64,000 nt of DNA from Priestia aryabhattai B8W22 (GTDB lineage: Bacteria > Bacillota > Bacilli > Bacillales > Bacillaceae_H), in contig NZ_JYOO01000002.1 of NCBI RefSeq assembly GCF_000956595.1, positions 186,001-250,000 on the forward strand, given 5' to 3'. The notes beneath the pieces are model-generated. The model was not told where the DNA came from and did no database searches. It saw only the letters and a list, made by a program, of their open reading frames with translations. Each line of letters opens with the position of its first letter. Position 1 is the stretch's first letter. The position numbers and the translations under genes are program-made. This document shows positions 18,727 through 28,871 of this stretch, piece by piece.

Positions 18727-19089
18727 TTAAACGTTCGTTACACGAACACCCTGCACATAAATATTTACTGAATCAACCGTTAGACCAACCGTTTGTTCCA
18801 GTGTGTATTTTACTTTTGTTTGCACATTATGAGCAATTTCAGAAATTTTTGTTCCATAGCTTACGATAATGTACATGTCGATATGTACGTCATCCTCTTC
18901 TTGTCTTACCACAATACCTCGTGTAAAGTTTTCTTTGCGAAGAATTTCTGTAAGACCATCTTTAAGCTGATTCTTTGAAGCCATTCCGACAATCCCGTAA
19001 CAATCAACAGCTGCTCCTCCAGCAATTGTTGCAATTACATCTGTAGAGATATCAATTTGACCATACTTCGTTTTCATTTCGATGGACAT
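18727..19089 (-). CDS. yloU: Asp23/Gls24-family envelope stress protein YloU
   Basis: A 120-residue small acidic protein of the Asp23 family, which often precedes fakA; its exact role is unsettled. The chosen ATG at 19089 (MSIEMKTKYGQIDIS) has AAAGGGG seven bases upstream and gives the usual length; the open frame reaches eight codons further without a suitable SD. The conserved core includes VDCYGIVGMASK and DVHIDMYIIVSYG. Confidence 0.92.
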   Translation of the reverse strand: MSIEMKTKYGQIDISTDVIATIAGGAAVDCYGIVGMASKNQLKDGLTEILRKENFTRGIVVRQEEDDVHIDMYIIVSYGTKISEIAHNVQTKVKYTLEQTVGLTVDSVNIYVQGVRVTNV

Positions 19090-19403
19090 ACTCGTTCCCC
19101 TTTCTACTTTCATAGGTTATAAATATTCTACTATAATCAATCTCGTTTTAAAAGAGGCGTCCAGCTTGTCCCTTTTAAAGATGACAGTATCAGGTATCAA
19201 CTTGTCTTAAAATTAAGTAATAGCCAAGTTATACCTATTTCTACTCTCTATATTATTGAACATAGATTCATTTTATATGTCAAGGAAAATTTCTTGAAAG
19301 CTTTTCTCCAGAACTATTGCATTCTCTTTAAGGCTGTGATAAATTAATATAGTATTTCTCAAAACAGAATTGAGTAGTTTTTTTGGTGTTAGGAGGGAAA
19401 ATC
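19090..19403. other. Divergent intergenic region yloU / rpmB
   Basis: A 314-bp AT-rich gap holding the start regions of two divergent genes. Besides the rpmB promoter, I see only an imperfect inverted repeat, TTTAAAAGAGG (19147-19157) and CCCTTTTAAA (19170-19179). No ORF or known RNA was recognised. Confidence 0.5.
19317..19345 (+). promoter_or_regulatory. Candidate promoter for rpmB
   Basis: TTGCAT (19317-19322) and TAAATT (19340-19345) are 17 bp apart, about 60 bp before the rpmB start. The -10 box is only moderately good. Confidence 0.4.
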
Positions 19404-19592
19404 ATGGCACGCAAATGTGTAGTAACTGGTAGAAAAGCTCGTTCAGGTAACGCACGTTCTCACGCAATGAACGCTACTAAGCGTAAATGGGGTGCTAACG
19501 TTCAAAAAGTACGTATCTTAGTGAACGGTAAACCAAAACGTGTGTACGTTTCAGCTAGAGCCCTTAAGTCTGGTAAAGTTCAACGCGTTTAA
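19404..19592 (+). CDS. rpmB: 50S ribosomal protein L28
   Basis: A 62-residue protein beginning [20 protein letters not shown], the standard L28 N-terminus. The frame is open from 19383, but AGGAGGG sits at normal distance from the ATG at 19404. One of only two genes here on the plus strand, convergent with spoVM, from which a terminator separates it. Confidence 0.97.
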   Translation: MARKCVVTGRKARSGNARSHAMNATKRKWGANVQKVRILVNGKPKRVYVSARALKSGKVQRV

Positions 19593-19603
19593 TCTTTATA
19601 ATG

Positions 19604-19637
19604 AAAAAGCACCATATTTTATGGTGCTTCTTTTATT
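19604..19637 (+). terminator. Terminator after rpmB
   Basis: AAAGCACCAT-ATTTT-ATGGTGCTT followed by CTTTTATTATT, 12 bp past the rpmB stop. Confidence 0.85.
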
Positions 19638-19649
19638 ATTCCGGCGCTG

Positions 19650-19730
19650 TTAATCTTTTTTAAACGAATTAAGCATGACCTTTACGATGCCACCTAAAAA
19701 CTTTGGAAGTTTGATTGTATAGAATTTCAT
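19650..19730 (-). CDS. spoVM: Stage V sporulation protein SpoVM
   Basis: A 26-codon gene too short for usual ORF calling. The translation starts MKFYTIKLPKFLGGIV and ends KVMLNSFKKD, nearly the B. subtilis peptide, including the helix-breaking Pro9. SpoVM is an amphipathic helix that senses the convex forespore membrane and anchors the SpoIVA coat base. A strong SD (TTAGGAGGGA) precedes the ATG. Its position between thiN and rpmB is the B. subtilis one. A sigma-E promoter is expected upstream, but I could not identify one with confidence. Confidence 0.95.
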   Translation of the reverse strand: MKFYTIKLPKFLGGIVKVMLNSFKKD

Positions 19731-19809
19731 ACTGTCCCTCCTAACCGTCTCCACACTTTATCTCCTTTTAAAGAAAGCCCTATGTCCTGCTCTCATTTTC
19801 CATACTTCA

Positions 19810-20457
19810 TCACAAGCAACGTTTATCATTGCTTCTTACCATCATTAATATGCCTTTTGTAAATGAAAAAGTACCTCTTTGTTGAATAAGTTCATTGCTA
19901 ATACATAAAGTTGAGCCGAGTTCTACTTCATGCTTATTGAGCGGATATTTGAAACCTTCTAGCGTAAGCTCTTTTACACCGCCTGCAAAAGGAACGAATG
20001 AAATATAGTGAAACTCCTTTAAACGATCAACGTGATAAGTGCCTGGTTCAAACAATTGAATGACGTTTTGATTGTCAATCATTTGTACATTCGCTTTCTT
20101 TTTTAACCCTTTGTACAGGAGCTGAATGCTTCCAAACATGTGGTCAAGCCTTCCACCTGTTGCTCCAAAGATACAAATACTGTCCGGTTTTTGCTCTATT
20201 GCCCACTCAAAAGCAAGTTCCAAATCCGTTGCATCTTTTTCCGCAGGATACAATTCAACATCTTGTAATGCTTCTCTCACTAGCTTAAGCTGCTCATCTG
20301 TAATGGAATCAAAATCTCCGAATGCTTTTACAGGCAAAATGTCTTGTTGAAGAAGAAGGAATACGCCGCGGTCTACTCCTACCCACTTTACATCATTTGA
20401 TTGGTGCAGGAGTGGCATATGTTCATCCGGTCCCCCTGCTAGAATATGAATTTTCAT
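19810..20457 (-). CDS. thiN: Thiamine pyrophosphokinase
   Basis: Converts thiamine plus ATP to thiamine diphosphate. The 215-residue protein starts MKIHILAGGPDEHMP, has the GDFDS metal-binding motif (47-51), a second acidic motif EKDATDLELA, GATGGRLDH for substrate binding, and a C-terminal beta-sheet domain. It is cut off from rpe by a strong terminator, so it must have its own promoter, possibly shared with spoVM downstream. Confidence 0.94.
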   Translation of the reverse strand: MKIHILAGGPDEHMPLLHQSNDVKWVGVDRGVFLLLQQDILPVKAFGDFDSITDEQLKLVREALQDVELYPAEKDATDLELAFEWAIEQKPDSICIFGATGGRLDHMFGSIQLLYKGLKKKANVQMIDNQNVIQLFEPGTYHVDRLKEFHYISFVPFAGGVKELTLEGFKYPLNKHEVELGSTLCISNELIQQRGTFSFTKGILMMVRSNDKRCL

Positions 20458-20518
20458 TATGTATATGCTCCTTTTCTATTAAAAAATGAACGAAATCAAT
20501 ATGTTTTCTTTATCCTAA

Positions 20519-20570
20519 AAGAAAAAGCTGCTGTGTACAAGTTCTACCCGTTGTACACAGCAGCTTTTAT
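20519..20570 (-). terminator. Strong terminator between rpe and thiN
   Basis: The 17-18 bp stem AAAAGCTGCTGTGTACAA / TTGTACACAGCAGCTTTT, loop of 10 nt, is followed on the minus strand by TTTTTCTTTT. It closes the long coaBC-to-rpe transcription unit. Confidence 0.92.
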
Positions 20571-20573
20571 TAC

Positions 20574-21230
20574 TTACGCTTGGACAGTTGTGCGAATTTG
20601 ACTGATTGCGCCAGCTCGATCTTCTTGATTGTAAATAGCTGAGCCAGCCACTAAAACATTTGCTCCTGCTTCCACACATTTTCTTGCTGTTTCTTCATTA
20701 ATTCCTCCATCAACCTCTACTTCAATAGAAAGGTGACGAATTTCAATAAGCTGAGAGATTTGCTCAATTTTCGGCAGTACACTTGGAATGAAGTTTTGTC
20801 CTCCAAAGCCTGGGTTCACCGTCATTAATAAAATAAGATCGATATCTTCTAAGATATGCTTCACCACGTCAATTGGCGTTGCAGGATTTAAAGCAACACC
20901 TGCTTTCATGCCGTGCTCTTTAATTAATTGAATGGTGCGGTGCAAATGAGTACACGCTTCAGCATGTACCGTTAAAATATCAGCACCTGCCTTTGCAAAC
21001 ATTGGAACGTATTGATCTGGGTTTTCAATCATTAAATGTACATCTAATGGCAGTGTTGTGACAGGGCGTACAGCCTCAACGATAAGCGGTCCAATTGTAA
21101 TATTAGGAACAAAGTGGCCATCCATAACGTCTATATGGATGTAGTCTGCTCCACCTGCTTCAACTTCACGAATTTCTTCAGCAAGCTTTGAAAAATTGGC
21201 AGATAAAATGGAAGGTGCGATTTTTGTCAT
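20574..21230 (-). CDS. rpe: Ribulose-phosphate 3-epimerase
   Basis: Interconverts ribulose-5-P and xylulose-5-P in the pentose phosphate pathway. The 218-residue TIM barrel has [13 protein letters not shown] at the N-terminus, [12 protein letters not shown] (metal and catalytic residues), VNPGFGGQ, and EVDGGI near the C-terminus. It starts 2 bp after the rsgA stop and is last in the prpC-prkC-rsgA-rpe group. Confidence 0.96.
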   Translation of the reverse strand: MTKIAPSILSANFSKLAEEIREVEAGGADYIHIDVMDGHFVPNITIGPLIVEAVRPVTTLPLDVHLMIENPDQYVPMFAKAGADILTVHAEACTHLHRTIQLIKEHGMKAGVALNPATPIDVVKHILEDIDLILLMTVNPGFGGQNFIPSVLPKIEQISQLIEIRHLSIEVEVDGGINEETARKCVEAGANVLVAGSAIYNQEDRAGAISQIRTTVQA

Positions 21231-21232
21231 TT

Positions 21233-22114
21233 TTAATACCTCGGCTTTCTTTGCTTAATTTCCTCAACAAATTGCAAGTAATGTTCGTAGCGATAACTCG
21301 GAATTTCTTTTTGTTCGTATGCTTCTTTCACCGCACATTTTGGTTCTTTCACATGCAAACAACCTCGAAATTTACACTGTTCACTCAAACGCGACATTTC
21401 AGGAAAACAATCGGTTAACTCTTCTACTTCTAACGTTAAAAATTCCAGTGAGCTAAAGCCTGGCGTATCGGCTACTAACCCTTCACCAAACGAAATCAGT
21501 TCTACGTGACGTGTTGTATGCTTTCCTCTTCCAAGTGACATTGAAATATCATTTGTCTTTAACTCAAGCTCTGGTTTAAGTGTATTTAACAGTGAAGATT
21601 TACCTACACCTGACTGTCCGGCAATAACCGTTACGCGATCTTCAAATAACGGCTGAATTTGTTCCATGCCTTTTTCTGTGACTGTCGACGTTAAAATGAC
21701 CTCATATCCTATTTTACGATATTCTTCGGCATATTGCTCGATTTCTTGCTTTTGCTGCTGTGATAAAAGATCTACTTTTGAAATACAAATAATAGGTTCA
21801 ATATGATTAGACTCCACTAACACTAAAAATCGGTCAAGAAGCATTGTGCTAAAATCAGGTTCAATCGCTGAAAAAACAAGCAGCGCCTGATCAACATTTG
21901 AAATAGGGGGACGAACTAATTCATTTTTACGTTCTTTAATTTCAAGTATATATCCTTCAAGCTTATTTTCCGCCTGAAATACTACATTGTCACCGACTAA
22001 AGGCGTTACCTTCTTTTTACGAAAAACACCTCGTCCTCGACATTGCGTTACTTGTCCGTCATGAAGAACATAATAAAATCCGCTAAGGGATTTAATAATT
22101 CTTCCTTCTGGCAT
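21233..22114 (-). CDS. rsgA: Ribosome small-subunit GTPase RsgA (CpgA)
   Basis: Circularly permuted GTPase assisting late 30S maturation; in Bacillus it is a PrkC phosphorylation target. From the chosen ATG at 22114 ([27 protein letters not shown]) it has 293 residues. An OB fold is followed by the permuted G motifs [18 protein letters not shown] and DTPGFSS, then the zinc knuckle [14 protein letters not shown]. The open frame runs 32 codons further upstream into prkC; that extension is unlike the family. Confidence 0.96.
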   Translation of the reverse strand: MPEGRIIKSLSGFYYVLHDGQVTQCRGRGVFRKKKVTPLVGDNVVFQAENKLEGYILEIKERKNELVRPPISNVDQALLVFSAIEPDFSTMLLDRFLVLVESNHIEPIICISKVDLLSQQQKQEIEQYAEEYRKIGYEVILTSTVTEKGMEQIQPLFEDRVTVIAGQSGVGKSSLLNTLKPELELKTNDISMSLGRGKHTTRHVELISFGEGLVADTPGFSSLEFLTLEVEELTDCFPEMSRLSEQCKFRGCLHVKEPKCAVKEAYEQKEIPSYRYEHYLQFVEEIKQRKPRY

Positions 22115-22127
22115 AACCTCACTCCTA

Positions 22128-24182
22128 TCACTCTGGATATTCAACGTCTTTTTCTTCAATAACTTCCCCGTCTCGGACAATTTTATAAGACGCTTTTTCA
22201 TTTTCATCAACTAAAACATCGAATGATTCTTTTGTTGTTTCAGTAATCGTTAGTTCTTTAGCAGGAACCGACATATCGTTATCTGCATCTTCGATATAAA
22301 TTTGTACTTTTTGCGGCTTCGGCTTTTCCTCTTGTGTTTCGGTGACATCGCCTGTTTCCGTTGCGTCGCCTTCTTCCGTACTTGCTTCGGTGTCAGCCTC
22401 TTCTTTATACGGAATAGTCACATCCACTGACACCGTTTGAGGAGCTTTTGGCTCTTTGCCCATTGAGACCGTAATGCTGAGCTTATCACCTTGCTCGATA
22501 CTCTGCTCCGCTGCAGGCTTTTGAGACATCACAAGACCTTTTTCAACAGTGTCGGAATACGCTGTTTTTACATCCACTTCAATATCTTCATCTGATGCAT
22601 AATCTTTTACGCTTTTTTCCGTCCAGCCCGAGAAATCCTTTAATGTAATCTTCGGCGGACCTTTACTTACCCATAGCGTAACCGTTGTATCTTCGGGCAC
22701 GACTTGTTCGGTTTCTTTAGGCGTCTGATCTGTAATATTGCCTTTTGGCTCTGTGCTTTCAACTTCGATGGATTGGATATCTTTATAATTCTGCTTTTCT
22801 AACAGACTCTTTACTTCCGTAAAGCTTCTTCCAATGTACCGGTTAAATGCTTCTTTTTTCTTTCCTGTACTTCGATAAATAATGACGTTAGATCCTTCTT
22901 TGATAACGTCTCCCGCTTCTGGCATCGTTTTAACCACGTCGCCTTCTTCCACTTCATTATCGGATATATCTTTAGGATTCTTCACTTTAAAGCCTAAAGA
23001 AACTAAATCGGTTACTGCTGATTCATAATCTTGATTATGTAAATCAGGAACCTTTACGTCTTTTGGCAGTAATAAAGCCGGAATAAATGTAACGGCGGCT
23101 ACGCTAGCAGCTGCCAGCAGCAAAAAAATTAAAACAAGCGTTACAATCAGCTTGCTTTTGCCTTTTTTCTTTTTCTTCTTTTTTTTCTTAGGCTTTAATT
23201 CTTCTTCCTCTTGTTCTTCACGCTCTAAGTGAGGTGGTTTTCTCACAGGTACATGCGTTTCTTCAGATTCAACAAAATCCTCCTTAATAACTGGAATGGC
23301 TTTTGTCACTTCTTCATCATCAGGCACCGTAAACCTTTGTTCATTATAACGATTTGGATGAACAGCAGACTGTAAATCCGCTTCGAGTTCTTCGACGGAA
23401 CTGTATCGGTAAAATGGATCTTTAGTTGTTGCTTTTAATACAACATTCTCCACGCTTTGAGGGATAGATGGATTCCACCTTTTTGGAGAAGGTGTTTCTG
23501 TCTGTAAATGTTTTAATGCAATTGACACAGCCGATTCCCCAGAAAAAGGGACTCGACCCGTTAGCAATTCAAATAGGACGATGCCAAGCGAATAAATATC
23601 AGAACGCTTATTCGCAAGCCCTCCCCTTGCCTGTTCAGGAGATAAATAATGAACAGAGCCCAAAACAGAATTAGTATGCGTAATGGTTGTAGAACTTAGT
23701 GCTACGGCAATGCCGAAGTCAGTAACTTTAATGGTATCATCATGATCAATTAAAATATTTTGAGGCTTAATATCCCGGTGAATAATTCCGTACTGATGAG
23801 CATGGGCAATAGCTGATGTAATCTGCGTCATAATATGTATGGCTTTATCAAGAGATAATGGTGATTCTTGCAGAATGTATTGCTTTAATGTCATACCCGG
23901 TACATATTCCATGATGATATAGTAAATATCTTCTTCTTCTCCAACATCATAAATGCTGACAATATTAGGATGAGCAATACTCGTAGCAGATTGTGCTTCT
24001 CGATGGAAACGCTTTATAAACGCATCGTCACTTGCAAAGTCTAAGCGAAGCACTTTAATTGCCACATCACGATCCAAAATCATGTCGCGACCTAAATAGA
24101 CGTTTGCCATTCCGCCTCCACCAATTACTTGCAATACCTTATAACGGTCGTTTAGCCGTCTACCTATTAGCAACACTCTCAC
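22128..24182 (-). CDS. prkC: Membrane Ser/Thr protein kinase PrkC with PASTA repeats
   Basis: Eukaryotic-type kinase that senses muropeptides and controls germination, wall homeostasis and stationary phase. The 684 residues comprise a kinase domain (about 1-275: GGGGMANV, VAIKVLR, HRDIKPQN, DFG, SPEQARGG), a basic juxtamembrane stretch with nine lysines in a row, one membrane helix (KLIVTLVLIFLLLAAAS), and an extracellular part with three PASTA repeats and an Ig-like tail. The start is uncertain: GTG 24182 overlaps the prpC stop by 4 bp; TTG 24173 (giving LIGRRLNDRY) is an alternative. Confidence 0.96.
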   Translation of the reverse strand: MRVLLIGRRLNDRYKVLQVIGGGGMANVYLGRDMILDRDVAIKVLRLDFASDDAFIKRFHREAQSATSIAHPNIVSIYDVGEEEDIYYIIMEYVPGMTLKQYILQESPLSLDKAIHIMTQITSAIAHAHQYGIIHRDIKPQNILIDHDDTIKVTDFGIAVALSSTTITHTNSVLGSVHYLSPEQARGGLANKRSDIYSLGIVLFELLTGRVPFSGESAVSIALKHLQTETPSPKRWNPSIPQSVENVVLKATTKDPFYRYSSVEELEADLQSAVHPNRYNEQRFTVPDDEEVTKAIPVIKEDFVESEETHVPVRKPPHLEREEQEEEELKPKKKKKKKKKGKSKLIVTLVLIFLLLAAASVAAVTFIPALLLPKDVKVPDLHNQDYESAVTDLVSLGFKVKNPKDISDNEVEEGDVVKTMPEAGDVIKEGSNVIIYRSTGKKKEAFNRYIGRSFTEVKSLLEKQNYKDIQSIEVESTEPKGNITDQTPKETEQVVPEDTTVTLWVSKGPPKITLKDFSGWTEKSVKDYASDEDIEVDVKTAYSDTVEKGLVMSQKPAAEQSIEQGDKLSITVSMGKEPKAPQTVSVDVTIPYKEEADTEASTEEGDATETGDVTETQEEKPKPQKVQIYIEDADNDMSVPAKELTITETTKESFDVLVDENEKASYKIVRDGEVIEEKDVEYPE

Positions 24183-24922
24183 CCACTTTCAGATGTAAAG
24201 TCCACAATTGCAAGTGTAATATTGTCTTCTCCACCAAGCTCATTTGCTAATTGAATCAGGCTCGTACCCTTTTCGTGAAGTGATGAACTTGTTGATAACG
24301 TTTCGTTCAGCTTTTGTTCCGTTACCTTATTTGTCAGTCCATCTGAACATAATAATAATCGATCTTCTTTTTCCACTTCAATTGTTTTTACATCTAAACT
24401 AACATTTTCTTCGGTACCTAGTGCTCGCAATAAGATATTTTTTCGTGGATGATGCTCAGCATCTTCTTTTGTGATTTGACCATTTTTTACCAATTCATTC
24501 ACAAGAGAATGATCTTCTGTTACTTGTTGAAATCCATATTCATTGGAAATATAGCACCTGCTGTCTCCTATATTCCCAATCGCACAAAACGTATCGGCGC
24601 ATAAAGCAAGTACAACTGTCGTACCCATGCCTTTACACTCTTCATGCTCCTGAGCATACTGATAAATATCTTGATTAATTTGTGAAACATGCGTACGAAT
24701 CCACTGGGTCGCCTCATCAGGAGACGTTACTTTGTCCGCTTCTTCCCACGCTATTTGCAATTTTTGAACCGCCATCTCACTGGCGATGTCGCCAGCTCGA
24801 TGACCTCCCATACCATCAGCCACAATTGCAAGCAGCTGATTGTGTTGGTTCAAAAATACCCCTCCGTTATCTTCATTGTGTTGTCTAACTCTCCCTCGGT
24901 CTGTCATGAAGACAGTTGCCAT
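24179..24922 (-). CDS. prpC: PP2C-type protein phosphatase PrpC
   Basis: Metal-dependent phosphatase that reverses PrkC. From ATG 24922 (MATVFMTDRGRVRQHNED; SD GAGGTGA) it has 247 residues with PP2C motifs RQHNEDN, VADGMGGHRAGDIAS, GDSRCY and GGEDNITLA. The frame is open a further 26 codons into rlmN, but the SD and family N-terminus fix this start. It lies 4 bp after rlmN and overlaps prkC by 4 bp. Confidence 0.96.
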   Translation of the reverse strand: MATVFMTDRGRVRQHNEDNGGVFLNQHNQLLAIVADGMGGHRAGDIASEMAVQKLQIAWEEADKVTSPDEATQWIRTHVSQINQDIYQYAQEHEECKGMGTTVVLALCADTFCAIGNIGDSRCYISNEYGFQQVTEDHSLVNELVKNGQITKEDAEHHPRKNILLRALGTEENVSLDVKTIEVEKEDRLLLCSDGLTNKVTEQKLNETLSTSSSLHEKGTSLIQLANELGGEDNITLAIVDFTSESG

Positions 24923-24926
24923 ACAA

Positions 24927-26042
24927 TCACCTCGTCTCTTCTTTACGCTCCTTCGCACGTAATTGGCCACAAGCTGCATCGATATCATGACCTTGCTCAC
25001 GTCGAATAGTCACGTTAACGCCACGCTTTTTAAGCGTACGTTCAAATGCAAAAATCTGTTCACGCGGTGTACGAACATAATCACGCTCAGGCACATAGTT
25101 TACCGGAATCAAGTTCACGTGACATTTAACGTCTTTAATCAAATCCGCTAATTCCTCCGCATGCTCTACTTGATCGTTTACTCCTCCGAATAGACCATAC
25201 TCAAAGCTAATACGTCTTCCCGTTTTATCCGTATAATATTTAATGGCTTCCATCAAATCAGGAAGTTTATACGCACGGTTAATCGGCATTAAGCGTGAGC
25301 GGATGTCATTGTTTGGAGCGTGAAGTGAAATCGCAAAATTGATTTGCATTTTTTCATCAGCAAACTTATAGATTTTCGGAATGATTCCACTTGTCGATAC
25401 CGTGATATGACGTGCACCAATATTTAATCCATCATCACTGTTAATTGTTTTTAAGAAGCGAATCATTTCATCATAGTTATCAAACGGCTCCCCAATACCC
25501 ATAATTACGACAGAGCTCACGCGTTCTCCTTGTTCATCTAGCGCTTTTTGTACTTTTACTACTTGCGCTACGATTTCTCCAGCTTCTAAGTTACGCTTTA
25601 AACCTCCAAGAGTAGACGCACAGAACGTACAGCCGATGCGACATCCAACTTGAGTCGTTACGCAGACAGAATTTCCGTATTCATGACGCATAAGCACTGT
25701 TTCAATCGTATAACCGTCATGAAGTTCGAATAAAAACTTCATCGTGCCGTCTCCAGACGTTTGCTGAACGACTGTTTTTAATGTCGTTAGTGCAAATTTG
25801 TCTTTTAATTGTTCACGTAACCCTTTAGATAAGTTTGACATATCGTCAAAGTCCGTTACGCGTTTAACATATAACCAGTCAAAAATTTGTTTAGCACGGA
25901 ACTTCTTATCACCATGTTCCACTAACCAATTTTCTAGGTCGTGCATTTCTAATGAATAAATAGATGGTTTTTGCGTTTTTTCTTCTGCTTTTGCTTTTCT
26001 TTTAGCTACTTCTTCCATTTTTACACCTTCTTCTGTAAACAT
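24927..26042 (-). CDS. rlmN: Dual-specificity rRNA/tRNA methyltransferase RlmN
   Basis: Radical-SAM enzyme making m2A2503 in 23S rRNA and m2A37 in some tRNAs. The 371-residue frame has the radical-SAM cysteines CRIGCTFC, glycine-rich GIGEPFDN, and the C-terminal catalytic cysteine in [11 protein letters not shown]. Two starts are almost equally good: ATG 26042 (MFTEEGVK...) and ATG 26018 (MEEVAKRK...). Both have the same upstream sequence because a 25-bp tandem duplication at 26019-26068 copied SD and start. The shorter form resembles homologues better. Confidence 0.95.
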   Translation of the reverse strand: MFTEEGVKMEEVAKRKAKAEEKTQKPSIYSLEMHDLENWLVEHGDKKFRAKQIFDWLYVKRVTDFDDMSNLSKGLREQLKDKFALTTLKTVVQQTSGDGTMKFLFELHDGYTIETVLMRHEYGNSVCVTTQVGCRIGCTFCASTLGGLKRNLEAGEIVAQVVKVQKALDEQGERVSSVVIMGIGEPFDNYDEMIRFLKTINSDDGLNIGARHITVSTSGIIPKIYKFADEKMQINFAISLHAPNNDIRSRLMPINRAYKLPDLMEAIKYYTDKTGRRISFEYGLFGGVNDQVEHAEELADLIKDVKCHVNLIPVNYVPERDYVRTPREQIFAFERTLKKRGVNVTIRREQGHDIDAACGQLRAKERKEETR

Positions 26043-26068
26043 GTTTTACACCTTCTTCTGTAAACATG
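26019..26068. repeat. Perfect 25-bp tandem duplication at the rsmB-rlmN junction
   Basis: The 25 bases at 26019-26043 are repeated exactly at 26044-26068. The unit contains the last rsmB codons and stop, the GAAGGTG ribosome site and an ATG. As a result the rlmN start region exists twice, in frame with the gene. Confidence 0.95.
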
Positions 26069-27386
26069 CAATATAAAATCCATCGCTTTGTGCATCTGGC
26101 AGCAATTGAATTTCACCATGTTCTACGTTTTGTTTAAGCTTTTGCGGCATGCGTGCAGCAAGCGTTTCGTCTTTTTGAAAATCAGCATGATCTGCTAAAA
26201 ATGCTGCTACAACATCCCCATTTTCATCCCGGTCAATTGTACATGTACTATATACAAGGGTCCCACCTTTTTTTAATAAAGGCGCAACCGCATTTAAAAT
26301 ATCTTGTTGAATACGCGCCAGCTGCTTTACATCCTGCTCAGTTTTTGTATATTTCAAATCAGGTTTACGTCTCATCACACCAAAACCTGAGCACGGAGCA
26401 TCTACTAAAATGCGGTCAAACATTTCTTTATCAAACTGTTCGCCGGCTTTGCGGCTGTCTTGAACAGTCGGCTCAATATTGGTAAGATGCAGACGCTCTG
26501 CCTGCTGGGCAATCAGCTTTACTTTATGGTCATGAATGTCCAAGGAAATAACTTTACCACTGTTTTTAAGCTGCTCTGCAATATGAGTTGATTTTCCTCC
26601 CGGTGCAGCACAGCTGTCTAAAATCAGCTCTTCTGCCTCTGTACCTAGCGCATGAGCTACTAACATAGAGCTTTCATCTTGAACGGTAAACATTCCTTCA
26701 CGAAATGCTTGTGTATGAGCTGCATTTCCTTTTTGAACTTCTAGCGCTTCTTCTACAAAATGGCCTGGTTCTACAACAATACCTTCTTTTTCAAGCGCTT
26801 CTTTTACTTCATTTTGCGTAAAGCGTGCACTGTTTACTCGGATTGTTTGTTTAGGGGCCATTAAATTAGCTAAACAGATTCCGCGTGTTTTGTCCAATCC
26901 ATATTGTTCCACCCAGCGTTTTACAAGCCATACTGGATGACTCGTTTCGATTGCCAAGCGTTCCACAGGATTTTGTATTTCGTCTAAAGAAGGCGTGCCG
27001 CTGCGCTGAATATTTCGTAAAACGCCGTTTACCATCGAGGCAATTCCTTTGTGACCTCGTTTTTTAGCAATTTCTACTGCTTCATGAAGGATTGCCCGGT
27101 CAGGTACCCGGTCTAAATACATCATCTGATAAAGAGATAAACGAAGCAGCACTCGCACCCAAGGCTGAAGTTTTTTGGGATTTTTCAAGAAAGGGGCTAA
27201 CCCGTAATCTAACGTATCGCGTCTTTGAATCGTTCCATACACAATTTCCGTTAACAGCCCTGCATCTTTCCCTTGAATACCACGTTTTTGTATACTGTTA
27301 TTTAACAATAAATTGCTGAATGCTTGATTTTTTTCAATAGCTAGTAAAATATCTAAAGCTATGTCTCGAACGTTGTACTTACTCAT
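26046..27386 (-). CDS. rsmB: 16S rRNA m5C967 methyltransferase RsmB (Sun)
   Basis: SAM-dependent 16S rRNA cytosine methylase. The 446-residue protein has a NusB-like N-terminal domain (to about 140) and a Rossmann methylase domain with [25 protein letters not shown] and the catalytic [17 protein letters not shown] 27386 ([12 protein letters not shown]) has AGGGG at good spacing; ATG 27392 is too close to it. It overlaps the fmt stop by 8 bp. Confidence 0.96.
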   Translation of the reverse strand: MSKYNVRDIALDILLAIEKNQAFSNLLLNNSIQKRGIQGKDAGLLTEIVYGTIQRRDTLDYGLAPFLKNPKKLQPWVRVLLRLSLYQMMYLDRVPDRAILHEAVEIAKKRGHKGIASMVNGVLRNIQRSGTPSLDEIQNPVERLAIETSHPVWLVKRWVEQYGLDKTRGICLANLMAPKQTIRVNSARFTQNEVKEALEKEGIVVEPGHFVEEALEVQKGNAAHTQAFREGMFTVQDESSMLVAHALGTEAEELILDSCAAPGGKSTHIAEQLKNSGKVISLDIHDHKVKLIAQQAERLHLTNIEPTVQDSRKAGEQFDKEMFDRILVDAPCSGFGVMRRKPDLKYTKTEQDVKQLARIQQDILNAVAPLLKKGGTLVYSTCTIDRDENGDVVAAFLADHADFQKDETLAARMPQKLKQNVEHGEIQLLPDAQSDGFYIACLQKKV

Positions 27387-28317
27387 TGACATCCCCTAAT
27401 ACTGTTCCGACTTCAACAGATGTACCTCGTAAATACTGCGCTGCATCCATACGTTTTTTTCCAGCCGGCTGAAGTTCCGTCACTTTAATAGCTGTTTCAT
27501 TTCCAGTTGCTACTACAAATCCGTCCTCTTCAAGTGATAAAACGGTACCCGGTTTGCCTGATGCGGATACTTTCTCTCCCCACCAAATTTTCATGACTTG
27601 ACCGTCTGCTGTTGTATAAGCAACGGGCCAAGGATGAAGTCCGCGGATATGGTTATAAATTTCTTCTCCTGTACGGGCCCAATCAATTTTCTCTTGTTCA
27701 CGCTTAATATTAGAAGCAAATGTCGCTTCATCATCGTTTTGTTTAACCGGCGTAATTTCACCTTTCACAAGAGAAGGAATGGTTTCTGAAAGCAATTTTG
27801 CACCAGCCGCGCTGAGTTTATCATGAAGTGTGCCCACGTGATCACGTTCTTCAATCGGAACTTCTACCTGTGTTAAGATATCACCTGCATCTAATTTTTC
27901 TACCATATACATAATTGTAACACCAGTTTTCGGCTTACCTTGTAGAATTGAATAGTGAATCGGCGCGCCTCCGCGCAGTTCAGGTAACAGAGAAGCATGC
28001 ACGTTAATACAGCCGTATTTAGGCGCTTCTAAAATAGGAGTTGGTAAAATTTGACCAAAAGCCGCTGTTACAATTAGGTCAGGCTCATACGCTAACACTT
28101 GCTGATATTCTTCTTCTAAACGAATCTTTTCTGGCTGCAGTACAGGTATTTCATGTTTTAACGCCTCCACTTTTACAGGAGGAGGTGTTAATACGCGCTT
28201 GCGTCCTTTTGGTCGGTCCGGCTGTGTAACCACTGCGACCACTTCATATCCATCTTTAAGTAATGTTTGTAAAACCGGCACTGAAAAATCCGGCGTTCCC
28301 ATAAATACGACTTTCAT
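27379..28317 (-). CDS. fmt: Methionyl-tRNA formyltransferase
   Basis: Formylates initiator Met-tRNA. The 312-residue protein has the N-terminal [14 protein letters not shown], the catalytic region [20 protein letters not shown] with the conserved Asn-His and HASLLP motif, and a C-terminal OB-like tRNA-binding domain. It lies 10 bp after def; the def-fmt pair adds and later removes the formyl group. Confidence 0.97.
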   Translation of the reverse strand: MKVVFMGTPDFSVPVLQTLLKDGYEVVAVVTQPDRPKGRKRVLTPPPVKVEALKHEIPVLQPEKIRLEEEYQQVLAYEPDLIVTAAFGQILPTPILEAPKYGCINVHASLLPELRGGAPIHYSILQGKPKTGVTIMYMVEKLDAGDILTQVEVPIEERDHVGTLHDKLSAAGAKLLSETIPSLVKGEITPVKQNDDEATFASNIKREQEKIDWARTGEEIYNHIRGLHPWPVAYTTADGQVMKIWWGEKVSASGKPGTVLSLEEDGFVVATGNETAIKVTELQPAGKKRMDAAQYLRGTSVEVGTVLGDVNE

Positions 28318-28327
28318 CGTGTAAAAC

Positions 28328-28801
28328 CTACCCTTCTAGTTCATCCTCTTCGTAATACTTTGTTACTTTTTCCGTGAACAATACGCCGTGTAAATGATCA
28401 ATTTCATGTTGAATTGCTCGTGCTAAAAAACCTTTTGCTTCTATAAAATAAGGTTTTCCTTTACGGTTTTGCGCACGCACTTTCACATAATCAGCTCGAG
28501 CCACGTCACCAAAAAGGCCCGGAAAACTTAGGCAGCCTTCTGGACCGATTTGTTCGCCTCGTTGCTCAATAATTACCGGATTAATTAACTCAATTTTACC
28601 GTGTCGGTCGTCCACGTCTACCACTGCCACTTGCTGCAGCACTCCTACTTGAGGAGCAGCTAGACCCACACCGTCTGCTTCAAGCATTAAATCATACATG
28701 CCGTTTAGTAATTTCGCTAATTTATTATCAAAGTTTTTAACGACTTCACACTCTTGTTCAAGTACTTCATTAGGATGGTAAACAAGCTTAAGCTTAGCCA
28801 A
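28328..28801 (-). CDS. def: Peptide deformylase
   Basis: Removes the N-formyl group from nascent proteins. The frame is open from 28837, but a perfect SD (AAAGGAGGTG) precedes TTG 28801, giving a 157-residue protein starting [15 protein letters not shown]. The metal ligands are Cys90 in EGCLSFP and the histidines of QHEIDHL (132-136), and GVGLAAPQ is at 44-51. A TTG start with such a strong SD is notable but clear. Confidence 0.95.
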   Translation of the reverse strand: MAKLKLVYHPNEVLEQECEVVKNFDNKLAKLLNGMYDLMLEADGVGLAAPQVGVLQQVAVVDVDDRHGKIELINPVIIEQRGEQIGPEGCLSFPGLFGDVARADYVKVRAQNRKGKPYFIEAKGFLARAIQHEIDHLHGVLFTEKVTKYYEEDELEG

Positions 28802-28871
28802 ATAGGCACCTCCTTTATTCTTTCTATTTATATCCAAAAAGCTTCTTCTTTAACGCCATCAAGACGACTAG

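Noticed and set aside
24963-25151. Short plus-strand frames opposite rlmN and prpC
   Set aside because: Shadows of real genes, no SD, no homology I recognise.
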